From: CAZSDU01 sp963662525
Lineage (GTDB): Bacteria > Bacteroidota > Bacteroidia > Bacteroidales > FEN-979
Assembly: GCA_963662525.1 (NCBI GenBank)
Contig: OY759717.1
Location: 682,001-746,000, forward strand
Direction: 5' to 3'
DNA length: 64,000 bases
Part shown: positions 41,594 to 51,075 of the stretch, piece by piece
Layout of the letters: each line of letters opens with the position of its first letter
How positions within the stretch are numbered: position 1 is the first letter of the stretch
Notes under the pieces: model-generated
Seen by the model: only the letters and a program-made list of their open reading frames with translations
Database searches by the model: none
Told to the model about the DNA's origin: nothing
Position numbers and translations under genes: made by a program

Positions 41594-42372
41594 ATGAAAA
41601 TCTTTCGTGCAATTCTTTCCATTATAATTTGCTTTTTCGTTTTTTCACTGAAAGCTCAACTCAATTATATACCGCAGGACAGTATCTTTTTTGAATACAG
41701 TACCCTGCCTGTTTCCATTGATCCCTCTCCTTCCTGCATCTGGCAGATCGGCGTACCTGGAATAACCCCATCGGCCTGACAACCTACTTTTCCTTTATCC
41801 ATAAGTTTGATACCGACACCCTTGACGACTACGGCATGATCGAAGCATCCCTTGATGGCGGTGCAAACTGGTGCGATCTTGGCGATCCATACTGCCTGCA
41901 GGGATACCTGCCGGGTCCGGTCTGGTGGGAAAATGATTCTTCGCTTGCTTCCCATCACATCTATGATCACCCCGCTAAATTCAGCGGCAAATCAGACGGA
42001 TGGATATTCTCCCGGATTCATTTTGATTATGCCGTGGGTAAAAGCATAGAAAATGGATGGCTGGTTGACAATATCATTATAGGGGCCTGCGATGTTTATA
42101 TGGGAACGCCTCCGGCAAAGGAAATTAAAAACAAGGCAGAAGTTGTTCCCAATCCCCTCCTTGACTGCTCAAGGGTACAACTCAACGGGATGTTACCGGG
42201 AATAAATGAAATCCTGATTTTCAATCATGCAGGAGAAACGATTATGCGTAAGCCGGTTAAACCAGACGAGACCCCGCTGTTGTTCAGGAAAGACTTTTCT
42301 CAGGGCATTTATTTGATCCAGGCGATCACGACCGACGGACGGTCCTGCTCCGTAAAATTCACAGTAAAATAA
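41594..42372 (+). pseudogene. broken type IX sorting-domain protein
   Basis: The first frame (41594-41779) encodes a signal peptide and a cell-surface-like segment ending CIWQIGVPG, then runs into a stop. The other frame, open from about 41758, continues as NPIGLTTYFSFIHKFDTDTL and then DYGMIEASLDGGANW to a C-terminal sorting domain (VVPNPLLDCSRVQLNG, GIYLIQAITTDG). The join shifts frame and the protein looks shorter than relatives between QIGVP and the HKFDTD segment, suggesting a small deletion. The gene is probably inactive, though an assembly error is possible. Confidence 0.75.
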
Positions 42373-42402
42373 GGCAGGCGCTTTTACCATTCTCATTTTT
42401 CC

Positions 42403-42410
42403 TAATTTTG
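42403..42410 (+). promoter_or_regulatory. -7 box of gldA
   Basis: TAATTTTG fits TAnnTTTG and overlaps a TTG start candidate at 42408, which is therefore rejected in favour of the ATG at 42438. Confidence 0.5.
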
Positions 42411-42437
42411 CGGTTAAATTACTTGACCCAATTCTCC

Positions 42438-43403
42438 ATGTCGATCAGTGTTCGTAACATTACAAAATTTTATGGTAGTCAGAAAGCCCTGGATGGTGTT
42501 TCCATCGAGATCAAACCAGGTGAAATCGTAGGTTTGCTGGGGCCAAACGGAGCAGGGAAAAGCACCCTGATGAAGATTCTGACCTGCTTTCTTCCACCGA
42601 CTTCCGGTGAAGCATTCATCTGCAGTTATGATGTGCTGGAACAATCGATCGAAGCCCGAAAGAAAGTCGGTTATTTACCAGAAAATAATCCGCTATACCT
42701 GGATCTTTACGTGAAGGAATTTCTGGAATTCATTGCAGGGCTGCACCAGTTAAAAGGAAATGCCAGGCAGCGGATAACCGACATGATTGAGCTGACCGGT
42801 TTACAGCTTGAACAGAACAAGAAAATCGGGGCACTGTCGAAAGGTTATCGCCAGCGTGTCGGGCTTGCCCAGGCCTTGATCCATGATCCGGAAGTTCTGA
42901 TCCTTGACGAACCCACTTCCGGTCTGGATCCGAACCAGTTGCTCGAGATCCGTTCGCTGATCAAGGAAGCCGGTAAAGCAAAGACGGTCATGCTTTCCAC
43001 GCATATTATGCAGGAAGTCGAAGCCATTTGCGACCGGGCTGTAATAATTCATCAGGGATGCATAGTAGCTGATGACACGACTCAAAACCTCCAGCATATG
43101 TCAACTTCCAAGTCTGTCATTCAGGTTGAATTCCATTCGGAAGTCGCTGCCAATCTTCTTTTGACCATTGCAGGGGTTCTTGATGTTGTCCATCCATCCG
43201 CTCCATCAAACCGTAAAAAAAGCGGAAGCCGGCCCGAGAAATCCAAAACATGGCATCTGGTATCCCTTCCGGGAAACGACATCAGGGCTGATGTTTTTCA
43301 GTTTGCCGTCGCCCATCAACTGACCGTATTATCTCTCCACCGCGAAGAGCAAAAGATGGAAGATGTATTTCAGGAACTCACAAAAAATAATGTATCCCCG
43401 TGA
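42438..43403 (+). CDS. gldA: gliding motility ABC transporter ATPase GldA
   Basis: This 321-residue ABC ATPase has Walker A GPNGAGKST, the Q-loop region PENNPLYLDLYVKEF, the signature LSKGYRQRVGLAQALIHDPE and Walker B VLILDEPTSGLDP, with the switch His in STHIMQEVEAICDR. Sequence and length match GldA, which with GldF and GldG forms an ABC transporter required for gliding in flavobacteria. The partner genes are not next to it, so the role is inferred; a general ABC-2 exporter ATPase is the alternative. Confidence 0.85.
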   Translation: MSISVRNITKFYGSQKALDGVSIEIKPGEIVGLLGPNGAGKSTLMKILTCFLPPTSGEAFICSYDVLEQSIEARKKVGYLPENNPLYLDLYVKEFLEFIAGLHQLKGNARQRITDMIELTGLQLEQNKKIGALSKGYRQRVGLAQALIHDPEVLILDEPTSGLDPNQLLEIRSLIKEAGKAKTVMLSTHIMQEVEAICDRAVIIHQGCIVADDTTQNLQHMSTSKSVIQVEFHSEVAANLLLTIAGVLDVVHPSAPSNRKKSGSRPEKSKTWHLVSLPGNDIRADVFQFAVAHQLTVLSLHREEQKMEDVFQELTKNNVSP

Positions 43404-43438
43404 ATTGAAAATAATTAATAATTTTGTGAGCAATAAAG

Positions 43439-43474
43439 GGTAAAATCGTAAATTGTAAATCTAAAATAAAAAAA
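43439..43474 (+). repeat. ATCGTAAAT element before metK
   Basis: AAAATCGTAAATTGTAAATC and following A-rich bases run up to the metK ATG. No minisatellite accompanies this copy. Confidence 0.6.
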
Positions 43475-44818
43475 ATGGGATATTTATTTACATCGGAGTC
43501 TGTATCAGAAGGACATCCCGATAAAGTTGCAGATCAGATATCAGATGCACTGCTTGATGAATTTTTAAGATGGGACCCTGAATCAAAGGTCGCCTGTGAA
43601 ACATTTGTCACCACCGGACTTGTGGTATGCGGAGGTGAAGTAAAAACCTCAGGTTGGGTTGATGTTCAGGAAACAGCCCGCCGGGTTGTCAGGAATATCG
43701 GTTATACCAAAGCTGAATATCGTTTCGACAGCGAATCTTGTGGCGTAATCTCGACCATTCATGAGCAATCGGCAGATATCAACCAGGGCGTTGAACGCGA
43801 TAAGAAAGAAGACCAGGGAGCCGGGGACCAGGGGATGATGTTTGGTTATGCCTGTCGTGAAATGGATAATTTCATGCCATTATCCAGTGAACTGGCGCAT
43901 ATTTTTCTCCAGGAACTGGCTGAAATTCGCCGGGAGGGTAAGCAAATGAAGTACCTGCGTCCTGATTCAAAATCCCAGGTCACGATTGCCTATGATGATA
44001 GCGGGAAACCGCTTCACATTGATACGGTTGTTATCAGCACCCAGCATGACGACTTTATCCAGCCTAAAGACAAGTCTGTAAAAGCCGACAAAGTTGCTGA
44101 AAAAGGCATGCAGGATAAGATCAAAGAAGATGTACAGAAGATCCTGATTCCCCGGGTAAAAAAATCATTGCCGGCCCGTATCCAGAAACTTTTCCAGGGA
44201 GATTACAAACTCTTTGTCAATCCTACAGGAAAGTTTGTCATCGGCGGTCCTCATGGTGATACTGGCTTAACCGGTCGTAAGATCATTGTAGATACTTATG
44301 GTGGCCATGGCGCTCACGGAGGTGGGGCTTTTTCAGGGAAAGACCCCTCGAAAGTTGACCGTTCAGCAGCATACGCAGCCAGGCATATAGCTAAAAACCT
44401 TGTTGCCGCAGGCGTTGCTGATCGCGTTCTGGTCCAGGTGGCTTATGCCATTGGCATTGCCCAACCGGTTGGTTTGTTCATTGATACTTATGGAACTGCC
44501 AAGGTAAAAGATAAAAAGGGAAAAACACTTTCTGACGGACAAATTGCCGAGAAGGTGAATAAGATCTTCGATATGCGTCCTTATGCCATCGTGGAGCGCT
44601 TCGGACTTAAAAACCCGATCTTTCTTCCCACAGCCTCTTATGGTCACTTTGGCAGGGATTATTACACCAAAGAGGTTGAAGTATTTTATCCGGTGAAAGG
44701 ATCAAAACCTAAGAAAACCAATGGAAACGGCCGGGATGTGTACCTGAAAAAGGTTGGATTCTTTGGGTGGGAAAAGCTGGATTACACAGATAAGATCAAG
44801 AAAGAGTTTGGGATTTAA
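43475..44818 (+). CDS. metK: S-adenosylmethionine synthetase
   Basis: This 447-residue enzyme makes SAM from Met and ATP. Motifs: SEGHPDKVADQISDALLDEF, GAGDQGMMFGYA and GGPHGDTGLTGRKIIVDTYG, with the P-loop-like GGGAFSGKDPSKVDRSAAY. It is longer than the 384-residue E. coli enzyme, as is usual in Bacteroidota. A TAATTTTG box at 43419 may be its promoter. Confidence 0.97.
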   Translation: MGYLFTSESVSEGHPDKVADQISDALLDEFLRWDPESKVACETFVTTGLVVCGGEVKTSGWVDVQETARRVVRNIGYTKAEYRFDSESCGVISTIHEQSADINQGVERDKKEDQGAGDQGMMFGYACREMDNFMPLSSELAHIFLQELAEIRREGKQMKYLRPDSKSQVTIAYDDSGKPLHIDTVVISTQHDDFIQPKDKSVKADKVAEKGMQDKIKEDVQKILIPRVKKSLPARIQKLFQGDYKLFVNPTGKFVIGGPHGDTGLTGRKIIVDTYGGHGAHGGGAFSGKDPSKVDRSAAYAARHIAKNLVAAGVADRVLVQVAYAIGIAQPVGLFIDTYGTAKVKDKKGKTLSDGQIAEKVNKIFDMRPYAIVERFGLKNPIFLPTASYGHFGRDYYTKEVEVFYPVKGSKPKKTNGNGRDVYLKKVGFFGWEKLDYTDKIKKEFGI

Positions 44819-44834
44819 CCCAAGCTTTCCTGCT

Positions 44835-45737
44835 ATGATTTATAAAACATGTTTCTTTTTTCTGGCCCTGTTCATGACTTTTAAAGTCGTACAGGGCCAG
44901 ATTACAATTAAGCAATACACCTCTGCTACTGATACTTTTTACTGGAAAAGGTATGAACATGTCAAAAAACCGGGAAAACTGAGTCTTTCAAAATATACTG
45001 TTTCCAGACCCGGTAAAGCCATTGACCGGTTTTTATCACTTAACCTTTACAGATTCCCTCAGTTTTCAAGAGATTCCACCAAACCGGTAAGGCTGGCTGA
45101 TCTGAAAAAATGTCTTTACCCCATGGATATGAACGGAGATCAGCGGACTGATATGATCTTTTCAGGATTCAGCGGAGGAGAATCCGGTAAAACCCAGATT
45201 TTTATAGACCGGCAGGACAGTTTCGAACTGGTTTTTGAAGATTACCAGTATGTTGTTTCCCTGGTAATTCAATCAGGAATATTGACCGGATTACAGATGG
45301 CAGATATCGGATGTTGCGATGCATATCTATATTTTACCAGAGATTATAGGGTAAAGCAACAGGGATGCGAACTGGATTTTATCAAAGGGAAACAAACCGC
45401 CGTTTATCATTTTACGGAGAGGCCGTTTGACCTGCTTTCTCCTGCGATAGCATGGCAGGCGGTTTATGACACGACACTGATCCGGGCTTCAGCAGCCAAC
45501 CTGGATGATCCTTATAATCCGTACATGGAAACCTGGGGTAATACGATCGCAGGTTATATCAATAAAATTCATGGTATGGCCCTTGCCCTGAAAAAAGACC
45601 AATACGGAAAAATCTGGTATTATGTTGAAATAATACCCGACATAAAACCAAAGAAATCGATTTTTTACGAGATTGATAAATTCCCCACCTTTATTCAGGG
45701 ATGGGTAGAAGGCTCATTGATACATCTCCAGCCTTAG
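44835..45737 (+). CDS. exported protein of unknown function
   Basis: This 300-residue protein begins with a signal peptide (MIYKTCFFFLALFMTFKVVQ). No named domain is recognised. The DMNGDQRTDMIFSGF segment (about residues 90-104) resembles the Ca-binding D-x-N-x-D loop of FG-GAP/VCBS or dockerin repeats, but only one copy is seen. The ATG at 44835 is chosen because it gives the signal peptide; earlier in-frame candidates overlap metK. It ends in a 4-base overlap with the convergent sorting-domain gene. Confidence 0.7.
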   Translation: MIYKTCFFFLALFMTFKVVQGQITIKQYTSATDTFYWKRYEHVKKPGKLSLSKYTVSRPGKAIDRFLSLNLYRFPQFSRDSTKPVRLADLKKCLYPMDMNGDQRTDMIFSGFSGGESGKTQIFIDRQDSFELVFEDYQYVVSLVIQSGILTGLQMADIGCCDAYLYFTRDYRVKQQGCELDFIKGKQTAVYHFTERPFDLLSPAIAWQAVYDTTLIRASAANLDDPYNPYMETWGNTIAGYINKIHGMALALKKDQYGKIWYYVEIIPDIKPKKSIFYEIDKFPTFIQGWVEGSLIHLQP

Positions 45738-46471
45738 CGTCTGATAACCATTTTTCTGGTCATCATGGCATTTCCGCCCAGCTCAAGTGTGCAAAAATAA
45801 ACACCTTCCTCAAGATTGGAAATGGGAATTGTCATCTTACCGGAAATGCCATTTAAAGCGATTTCACGAATTTTTGATCCCAGAACATTGCGGACGATCA
45901 GGTTTCCTTTTCCTCCGGCTGGAATAGAAAAATTGAAATTCACCTCATCTGTTGCAGGATTCGGGTATGCATTTGATAAAGCAGTTACGTTAGCATCCAG
46001 TTCTTCCGTCCCCAAGGGGAAAGCCATAAAAACCACATTAACACAAACAGAATCGTTCAGATCTCTTTCAGCATAAAAGGTATACCTCACGGTAGTGGCT
46101 CCTGCAATACCTGTAGGAAGGTAGTGCCCTGAGAAATCGAGTGCGTTTGTCGTTCCTGCCGGAACAGAGATAGACTCAGGAGAAATATAAGTATAAGGGC
46201 CAAAACAGATACCCCAGCAAAATACATTACTGGATCCGATAACAGTATCAACCATTGTCTTTTTAACCATGACAGGAATATCGTTGGATGAAATGTTCTT
46301 CACGGCAAGATGCTGAATGATCTCGCCATCGGGGGAATTTATACCGGTTTTGTAGATCACCGCACCATTGGTCAGTTGTCCGGCAACGCTATCAATCAAG
46401 ACCAGACTTTGAGAAAAGCTGAGCAGGGTTGAAAGCACGAATAAGCAAGCAACAAGTAGATTTTTTTTCAT
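45734..46471 (-). CDS. type IX secreted protein with C-terminal sorting domain
   Basis: This 245-residue protein has a signal peptide (MKKNLLVACLFVLSTLLSFS), a beta-rich domain and a type A sorting domain (NAYPNPATDEVNFNFSIPAG to EEGVYFCTLELGGNAMMTRK). Such domains direct export through the type IX system. The passenger domain is not assigned. A promoter box lies upstream. Confidence 0.82.
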   Translation of the reverse strand: MKKNLLVACLFVLSTLLSFSQSLVLIDSVAGQLTNGAVIYKTGINSPDGEIIQHLAVKNISSNDIPVMVKKTMVDTVIGSSNVFCWGICFGPYTYISPESISVPAGTTNALDFSGHYLPTGIAGATTVRYTFYAERDLNDSVCVNVVFMAFPLGTEELDANVTALSNAYPNPATDEVNFNFSIPAGGKGNLIVRNVLGSKIREIALNGISGKMTIPISNLEEGVYFCTLELGGNAMMTRKMVIRR

Positions 46472-46503
46472 GGCAAAAATTTTTTTTAACATTTTTTACC
46501 ATG

Positions 46504-46511
46504 CAAAGGTA
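46504..46511 (-). promoter_or_regulatory. -7 box of the sorting-domain gene
   Basis: On the minus strand TACCTTTG fits TAnnTTTG and lies 33 bases before the ATG at 46471. Confidence 0.55.
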
Positions 46512-46568
46512 ATAAAAAATCTAATCAGAGCAGGCATTTTTTTAAATGTTAGGGGAAAAACCTAATCA

Positions 46569-46597
46569 TTTGAAAATTGTATTATAAAATATTTTTG
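46569..46597 (+). promoter_or_regulatory. promoter of the FadL-like gene
   Basis: TTTG (46569-46572) and TATTTTTG (46590-46597), 17 bases apart, lie 36 bases before the ATG at 46634. The spacing is slightly short. Confidence 0.55.
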
Positions 46598-46633
46598 TAT
46601 CTTGCACGCAGTATTAACCAAAAAACAGTCATT

Positions 46634-47854
46634 ATGAGGAGATTTACAGCCCTGCTGCTATTTTTATGTTTAGCAGCAACCACCACCTTTGGAGGTGGTT
46701 ACCAGGTAGGCCTTCACAGCATGCGTAATATAGGCATGGGGCTTATCGGGACATCGCTCAGTTACGACGCCAGTACGATTTTTTACAATCCTGGAGGGAC
46801 GTCGTTTATCAATGAAAAATGGAGCTTTTCCGGAGGTGTCAGTTTCATTTTTGCCCGTGCAACATTTCAGGCAACGGATGTGAACTATCAGACACATCTG
46901 AAGCATGAGTTGAATACCCCTTTATATTTTTATGCAGCATTTAAGCCCACCAAGAATCTTAGTGTGGGATTAGCTGTAAATACTCCCTATGGAAACAGGC
47001 TCGCCTGGGATGACGACTGGAAAGGCCGTTATCTGATCCAGAACCTCTCGTTCAAAGCCTTTACTTTTCAACCGACCGTTTCGTATAAATTCGGCGATAT
47101 TATCGGGATCGGAGTTGGCCTGGTTTATGCCTGGGGAAATGTTGATCTAAACAAAGCTATTCCGTTGGAAGGAACAAGTGGAGATGGCCAACTTAATATT
47201 CAGGGAAGCACCGGAAATTTCGGATTCAATGCCGGTATCATGGTACACCCGGTAAAAGGGCTCAGCCTTGGTATTGATTATCGTTCCAAAATCCTGATGA
47301 AAGTAAAAGGGGCCAATGCTACATTCGCTGTTCCTCAATCATTAAGTTCCAATTTCCCGAATAATAAGGTAGATGTCACCTTACCGCTTCCTGCTAACCT
47401 GGATTTCGGTGCCTCTTATGAATTCGGAAAGTTCATGGTTGGATTAAGCCTGAATTATGTTTTCTGGAAAGTTTATGATTCACTGGTCTTTAATTTTGAG
47501 ACCAAGACTCCTGCCGTAAATCGTACAGCAACTCCGGCCCTTTATGAGAACAGGCTTATTACGCGTATAGGGGCTCAATACAAGGTGAATGATCTTATCG
47601 CCGTAAGGCTTGGAGGATATTATGATCCTTCTCCGGTAAAAACGGATTATATGAACCCTCAGACTCCCAGTACCAATGAGATTGGCCTGACCTGCGGATT
47701 TTCGATTTATCCGATCAAAGGATTCAGCATTGATGCTGCATTCCTATACCTGATGGGTTCGGAAAGAAGCGGCACTTTCAGTCCGGATAATTTTGCCGGC
47801 ACATATAATACCGGTTTCTCTATCCCTGGTATTGGTTTAACCTACAATTTCTAA
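46634..47854 (+). CDS. outer-membrane FadL/OmpP1-family transporter
   Basis: This 406-residue barrel protein has a signal peptide (about residues 1-19). The FadL-family N-terminus GYQVGLHSMRNIGMGLIGTS and LSYDASTIFYNPGG, with the characteristic AxxxxNPA/G segment, is followed by repeated amphipathic strands to a C-terminal aromatic residue (GIGLTYNF). FadL proteins take up long-chain fatty acids or other hydrophobic compounds. It is co-oriented with the SGNH gene, with a 9-base or 18-base gap depending on that gene's start. Confidence 0.9.
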   Translation: MRRFTALLLFLCLAATTTFGGGYQVGLHSMRNIGMGLIGTSLSYDASTIFYNPGGTSFINEKWSFSGGVSFIFARATFQATDVNYQTHLKHELNTPLYFYAAFKPTKNLSVGLAVNTPYGNRLAWDDDWKGRYLIQNLSFKAFTFQPTVSYKFGDIIGIGVGLVYAWGNVDLNKAIPLEGTSGDGQLNIQGSTGNFGFNAGIMVHPVKGLSLGIDYRSKILMKVKGANATFAVPQSLSSNFPNNKVDVTLPLPANLDFGASYEFGKFMVGLSLNYVFWKVYDSLVFNFETKTPAVNRTATPALYENRLITRIGAQYKVNDLIAVRLGGYYDPSPVKTDYMNPQTPSTNEIGLTCGFSIYPIKGFSIDAAFLYLMGSERSGTFSPDNFAGTYNTGFSIPGIGLTYNF

Positions 47855-47872
47855 TTTTAAAACATGAACATT

Positions 47873-49261
47873 ATGAAAAGACTTTTTTTTATCATATTAT
47901 CCCTGGCCCTGTTCACAGCCTGCGAGCGCAAAATTGATGAATTCAAACCCGATGCAAACGGTGTGAATTTCACCAAGTTTGTTTCAGTAGGAAACTCAAT
48001 GGTCGCAGGATTTGCCGACGGTGCGTTGTATACCTCCGGACAGGTCAATTCCATCCCCAACATCATGGCTACCCAGTTTAAAACTGTAGGTGGTGGCGAA
48101 TTCAAGCAACCACTTATCGGAACTGAAGATGGCGTTGGTTTTCAACAGATTCCCGGCGGACTCTATTTTTTTACAAAACGGGTACTGAAAGTCGTTCAGG
48201 ATCATGATTGTTCCGGACCCATCAGCACTTATTCATTAAAACCTGCTTTCGCTGTTGACAACCCTGATCAGGCACAAATGCAGGCACAATTATTTGCACC
48301 TCCCACTGTAACCGGACCATACAACAATATGGGTGTGCCTGGCATTACCTTACAGGCTGCTCTTTTCCCCGGATATGCTGCATACAATCCCTATTATGCC
48401 AGGTTTGCCAGCGCTGTTGGCTCCTCCGTTATCGGTGAAGCCGTAACACAGCAACCTACTTTCTTCATGGTCTGGCTGGGTGATAATGATGCACTGGCTT
48501 CAGCCCTTGCAGGAACCGATGCCCTGCTTACCCCGATCGACACCTTTGCCATTTATTATCCGATGGCTATCGGAGCCCTGCTGAATTCGGGCAGTAATCC
48601 CAAAGGCGTAGTTGCCACCATCCCGGATGTGACCAGCATCCCCTATTTCACCACCATTTCAAAACAGTTACCATACAATGGGGTTACACTTGATTCAACT
48701 CAAGCTGCAGGATTGAATATCCTGTATACCATGTACGGACATCCTGATATTCATTGGGTAGCAGGACAGAATCCATTTGTATATATTAAAAATGATGGAT
48801 CCTGGGCACAAATGGGACCGGATGATCTTTTCATGCTTACCCTGCCAACTGATTCCATCAAGTGTAAAGGAATGGGTATTGCTGATCCGACAGCACTACC
48901 GATTCCAAAACCATATCCTATACCTGGCAAATTCGTACTGAACAAGGAAGAACAGGATAATATCAAGGCAAGAATCATTGCCTACAACCAGATCATCACC
49001 CAGGTTGCTGTGGCCAATAACCTTGCCCTTGCTGACATGAATGCATACCTTAAAAATTTCGTCAGCGGAATGGTATTCGACGGGGTAAAAATGAACACTA
49101 CATTTATTACTGGAGGCATGTTCTCTACCGATGGCGTTCATCTTAACCCCAGAGGATGTGCCGTGGCTGCCAATTATCTGATCCAGGCGATCAATTCCAA
49201 GTATGGATGCAATATTCCGCAAGCCAATATTACCGACTACCCGGGACTTGTGTTTCCATAA
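47873..49261 (+). CDS. SGNH/GDSL-type lipoprotein hydrolase
   Basis: This protein of about 462 residues has a lipoprotein-like signal ending LFTAC, with the Cys as lipid anchor. The fold is SGNH: block I is FVSVGNSMVAGF, block III has WLGDNDALA, and the C-terminal DGVHLNPRG carries Asp and His. It would be an esterase or lipase on the cell surface. Ser in GNS is the likely nucleophile. An ATG three codons earlier (47864) is also possible. It lies directly after the FadL-like gene, which suggests joint use of lipids. Confidence 0.82.
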   Translation: MKRLFFIILSLALFTACERKIDEFKPDANGVNFTKFVSVGNSMVAGFADGALYTSGQVNSIPNIMATQFKTVGGGEFKQPLIGTEDGVGFQQIPGGLYFFTKRVLKVVQDHDCSGPISTYSLKPAFAVDNPDQAQMQAQLFAPPTVTGPYNNMGVPGITLQAALFPGYAAYNPYYARFASAVGSSVIGEAVTQQPTFFMVWLGDNDALASALAGTDALLTPIDTFAIYYPMAIGALLNSGSNPKGVVATIPDVTSIPYFTTISKQLPYNGVTLDSTQAAGLNILYTMYGHPDIHWVAGQNPFVYIKNDGSWAQMGPDDLFMLTLPTDSIKCKGMGIADPTALPIPKPYPIPGKFVLNKEEQDNIKARIIAYNQIITQVAVANNLALADMNAYLKNFVSGMVFDGVKMNTTFITGGMFSTDGVHLNPRGCAVAANYLIQAINSKYGCNIPQANITDYPGLVFP

Positions 49262-49305
49262 AACAAGTTGGTGAGTTGATGAACTCGTGAGTTGGCGAGT
49301 TACTC
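49262..49305 (+). repeat. minisatellite copy F between convergent genes
   Basis: About four 9-base units (GTTGGTGAG, GATGAACTC, GTGAGTTGG, CGAGTTAC-type) follow the SGNH stop codon and precede the terminator hairpin. Confidence 0.75.
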
Positions 49306-49307
49306 TT

Positions 49308-49343
49308 AAAAAGCCGATCTCAGTTAATGGGATCGGCTTTTTT
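49308..49343. terminator. bidirectional rho-independent terminator
   Basis: The stem AAGCCGATC (49311-49319) and GATCGGCTT (49331-49339) with an 11-base loop is flanked by A and T runs. It can end both the SGNH transcript and the convergent rdgB transcript. A reverse ATCGTAAAT element (about 49345-49360) lies beside it. Confidence 0.85.
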
Positions 49344-49377
49344 ATTTACGATTTACGAATGTATGAGTACACAATAT

Positions 49378-49956
49378 TTAATGTTCCTTGAAGTATTTCA
49401 GCATTTTTGATATGGCTCTGCCCCGGTGACTGATCCCGTTTTTCAGGTAAGGTGGCATTTCCGCGAACGTTTGATAATATCCTGCCGGGATGAAAACCGG
49501 ATCATATCCGAAACCTTCATTGCCTTTGCTTTCCCTTATGATTTTTCCTTCAACCTTGCCCTCAAACAGGTATTCCTGTCCATTGATGATCAGACAAATC
49601 ACTGTACGAAAGCAGGCTTTTCGGTTTTCCATCCCCTGGAGTTCTTTCAATACTTTTTCAACATTATCCGCAAAACTACAGCCTTCTCCGGCATAACGGG
49701 CCGAATAAACCCCCGGACGACCATCCAGCGCTTCGATTTCCAGACCTGTATCATCGGCAAAACAGTTCTTACCCGTCTTTTCATAGATAAATCTGGCTTT
49801 CTGACAGGCATTTCCCTCCAGGGTTTCCTGGGTTTCCGGAATTTCAACCTCAAGACCTACATCCTGAAGGCAAAGCAATGTAAATTCATCTCCAAGGATA
49901 TCATTCACTTCCCTGAGTTTATGCTGGTTATTGGTGGCGAAAAGGAGAGTGTTCAT
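49378..49956 (-). CDS. rdgB: non-canonical purine NTP pyrophosphatase
   Basis: This 192-residue Ham1/RdgB protein removes ITP, dITP and XTP. Motifs: FATNNQHKLREV near the N-terminus, ADDTGLEIEALDGRPGVYSA and SKGNEGFGYDPVFIP, with SHRGRAISKM at the end. The length is normal. It is co-oriented with ddl, 32 bases upstream. Confidence 0.96.
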   Translation of the reverse strand: MNTLLFATNNQHKLREVNDILGDEFTLLCLQDVGLEVEIPETQETLEGNACQKARFIYEKTGKNCFADDTGLEIEALDGRPGVYSARYAGEGCSFADNVEKVLKELQGMENRKACFRTVICLIINGQEYLFEGKVEGKIIRESKGNEGFGYDPVFIPAGYYQTFAEMPPYLKNGISHRGRAISKMLKYFKEH

Positions 49957-49988
49957 AAAGAATTGTGCGGGGTGAAGTATGATCCGGG

Positions 49989-50966
49989 TTAATTTATCAT
50001 TAATGTTTCCAGGAGGATCCTGGTGATCAACTCAGTGAAGCTCCAGCCATGGGCATGAGCCATTTTGGGAACGATGCTGGCAGCGGAGAGACCAGGAACG
50101 GTATTGACTTCCAGAAAATAGAATTGTTTTCCTGTATAGATATAATCGAATCTTACGACTCCTTTACAATTCAGGCGCTGATAAAGATCCATGGAAATTT
50201 CACGGCAACAATCCGAAACCCTGACCGGAATTTCAGCCGGAACGACTTCTTCAGCCATACCTTTCTTGTACTTGGCTTCATAATCAAAAAATTCTTTGCG
50301 GGGGAGGATCTCAGTTACAGGAAGCGCCACTACTTTTCCTTTGGTTTTTAGCACTCCGCAGGTTAATTCCCTTCCTTTGATAAATTCCTCCACCAGGATC
50401 TCATTATCTTCTTGGAAAGCTTTCTGCACAGCAGTCTCCAGCTCCGATTTCAAATTGACCTTCGACATTCCGACACTGGAACCTCCATTATTGGGTTTAA
50501 CAAAGACCGGAAGGACTAAGGCCTCAAGGATCAGCTTGGAAGCCTTGGGCTGATCTTTCATAAGATGAACTGATTTGGCCGTTTTAACGCCATATGAAGC
50601 GACAACCTGTTTACAGAAATTCTTGTGAAATGTCAGGGAAGAAGTGACCACATCACAAGAAGTATAGGGGATTCCAAGCATGTCGAAATAGCCCTGGAGC
50701 TTTCCATTTTCACCTGGTGTACCATGTATGGCATTAAAGACTACATCAAAGCGGATTTTTTTTCTGCCTATCCGCAGACTGAAATCATTTTTGTCAACCG
50801 GAAAATGCTTGCGGCCAATAGGATAGTACCAGTTCTTTCCATGAATTACGATAAGGAAAGGCAGGAAGTATCCCCGGTCCATATGAAGTTCTACCTGTTT
50901 TCCGCTTTTGATGGAAATAGCATACTCTCCCGAGTCTCCGCCAGCAACAATAGCAACATTCAACAT
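49989..50966 (-). CDS. ddl: D-alanine--D-alanine ligase
   Basis: This 325-residue ATP-grasp enzyme joins D-Ala for peptidoglycan. It starts MLNVAIVAGGDSGEYAISI, with the core segments FNAIHGTPGENGKLQGYFDM, PVFVKPNNGGSSVGM and FLEVNTVPGLS. The start at 50966 is used because an in-frame ATG at 51023 gives an unusual leader. It lies divergently to the PASTA gene. Confidence 0.95.
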   Translation of the reverse strand: MLNVAIVAGGDSGEYAISIKSGKQVELHMDRGYFLPFLIVIHGKNWYYPIGRKHFPVDKNDFSLRIGRKKIRFDVVFNAIHGTPGENGKLQGYFDMLGIPYTSCDVVTSSLTFHKNFCKQVVASYGVKTAKSVHLMKDQPKASKLILEALVLPVFVKPNNGGSSVGMSKVNLKSELETAVQKAFQEDNEILVEEFIKGRELTCGVLKTKGKVVALPVTEILPRKEFFDYEAKYKKGMAEEVVPAEIPVRVSDCCREISMDLYQRLNCKGVVRFDYIYTGKQFYFLEVNTVPGLSAASIVPKMAHAHGWSFTELITRILLETLMIN

Positions 50967-51006
50967 ACTGATCAGATTGAGGAGAACAAAATTAATTTTT
51001 TTTCCG

Positions 51007-51014
51007 TATGTTTG
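51007..51014 (+). promoter_or_regulatory. possible -7 box of the PASTA gene
   Basis: TATGTTTG fits TAnnTTTG and lies 62 bases before the ATG at 51076, inside the region upstream of ddl. The -33 part is not clear. Confidence 0.4.
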
Positions 51015-51075
51015 CCCCTTCAATAGGCAAACACAATAAAAAACACCTTCACGGGTTATTTAGAAAAGTCAAGAA

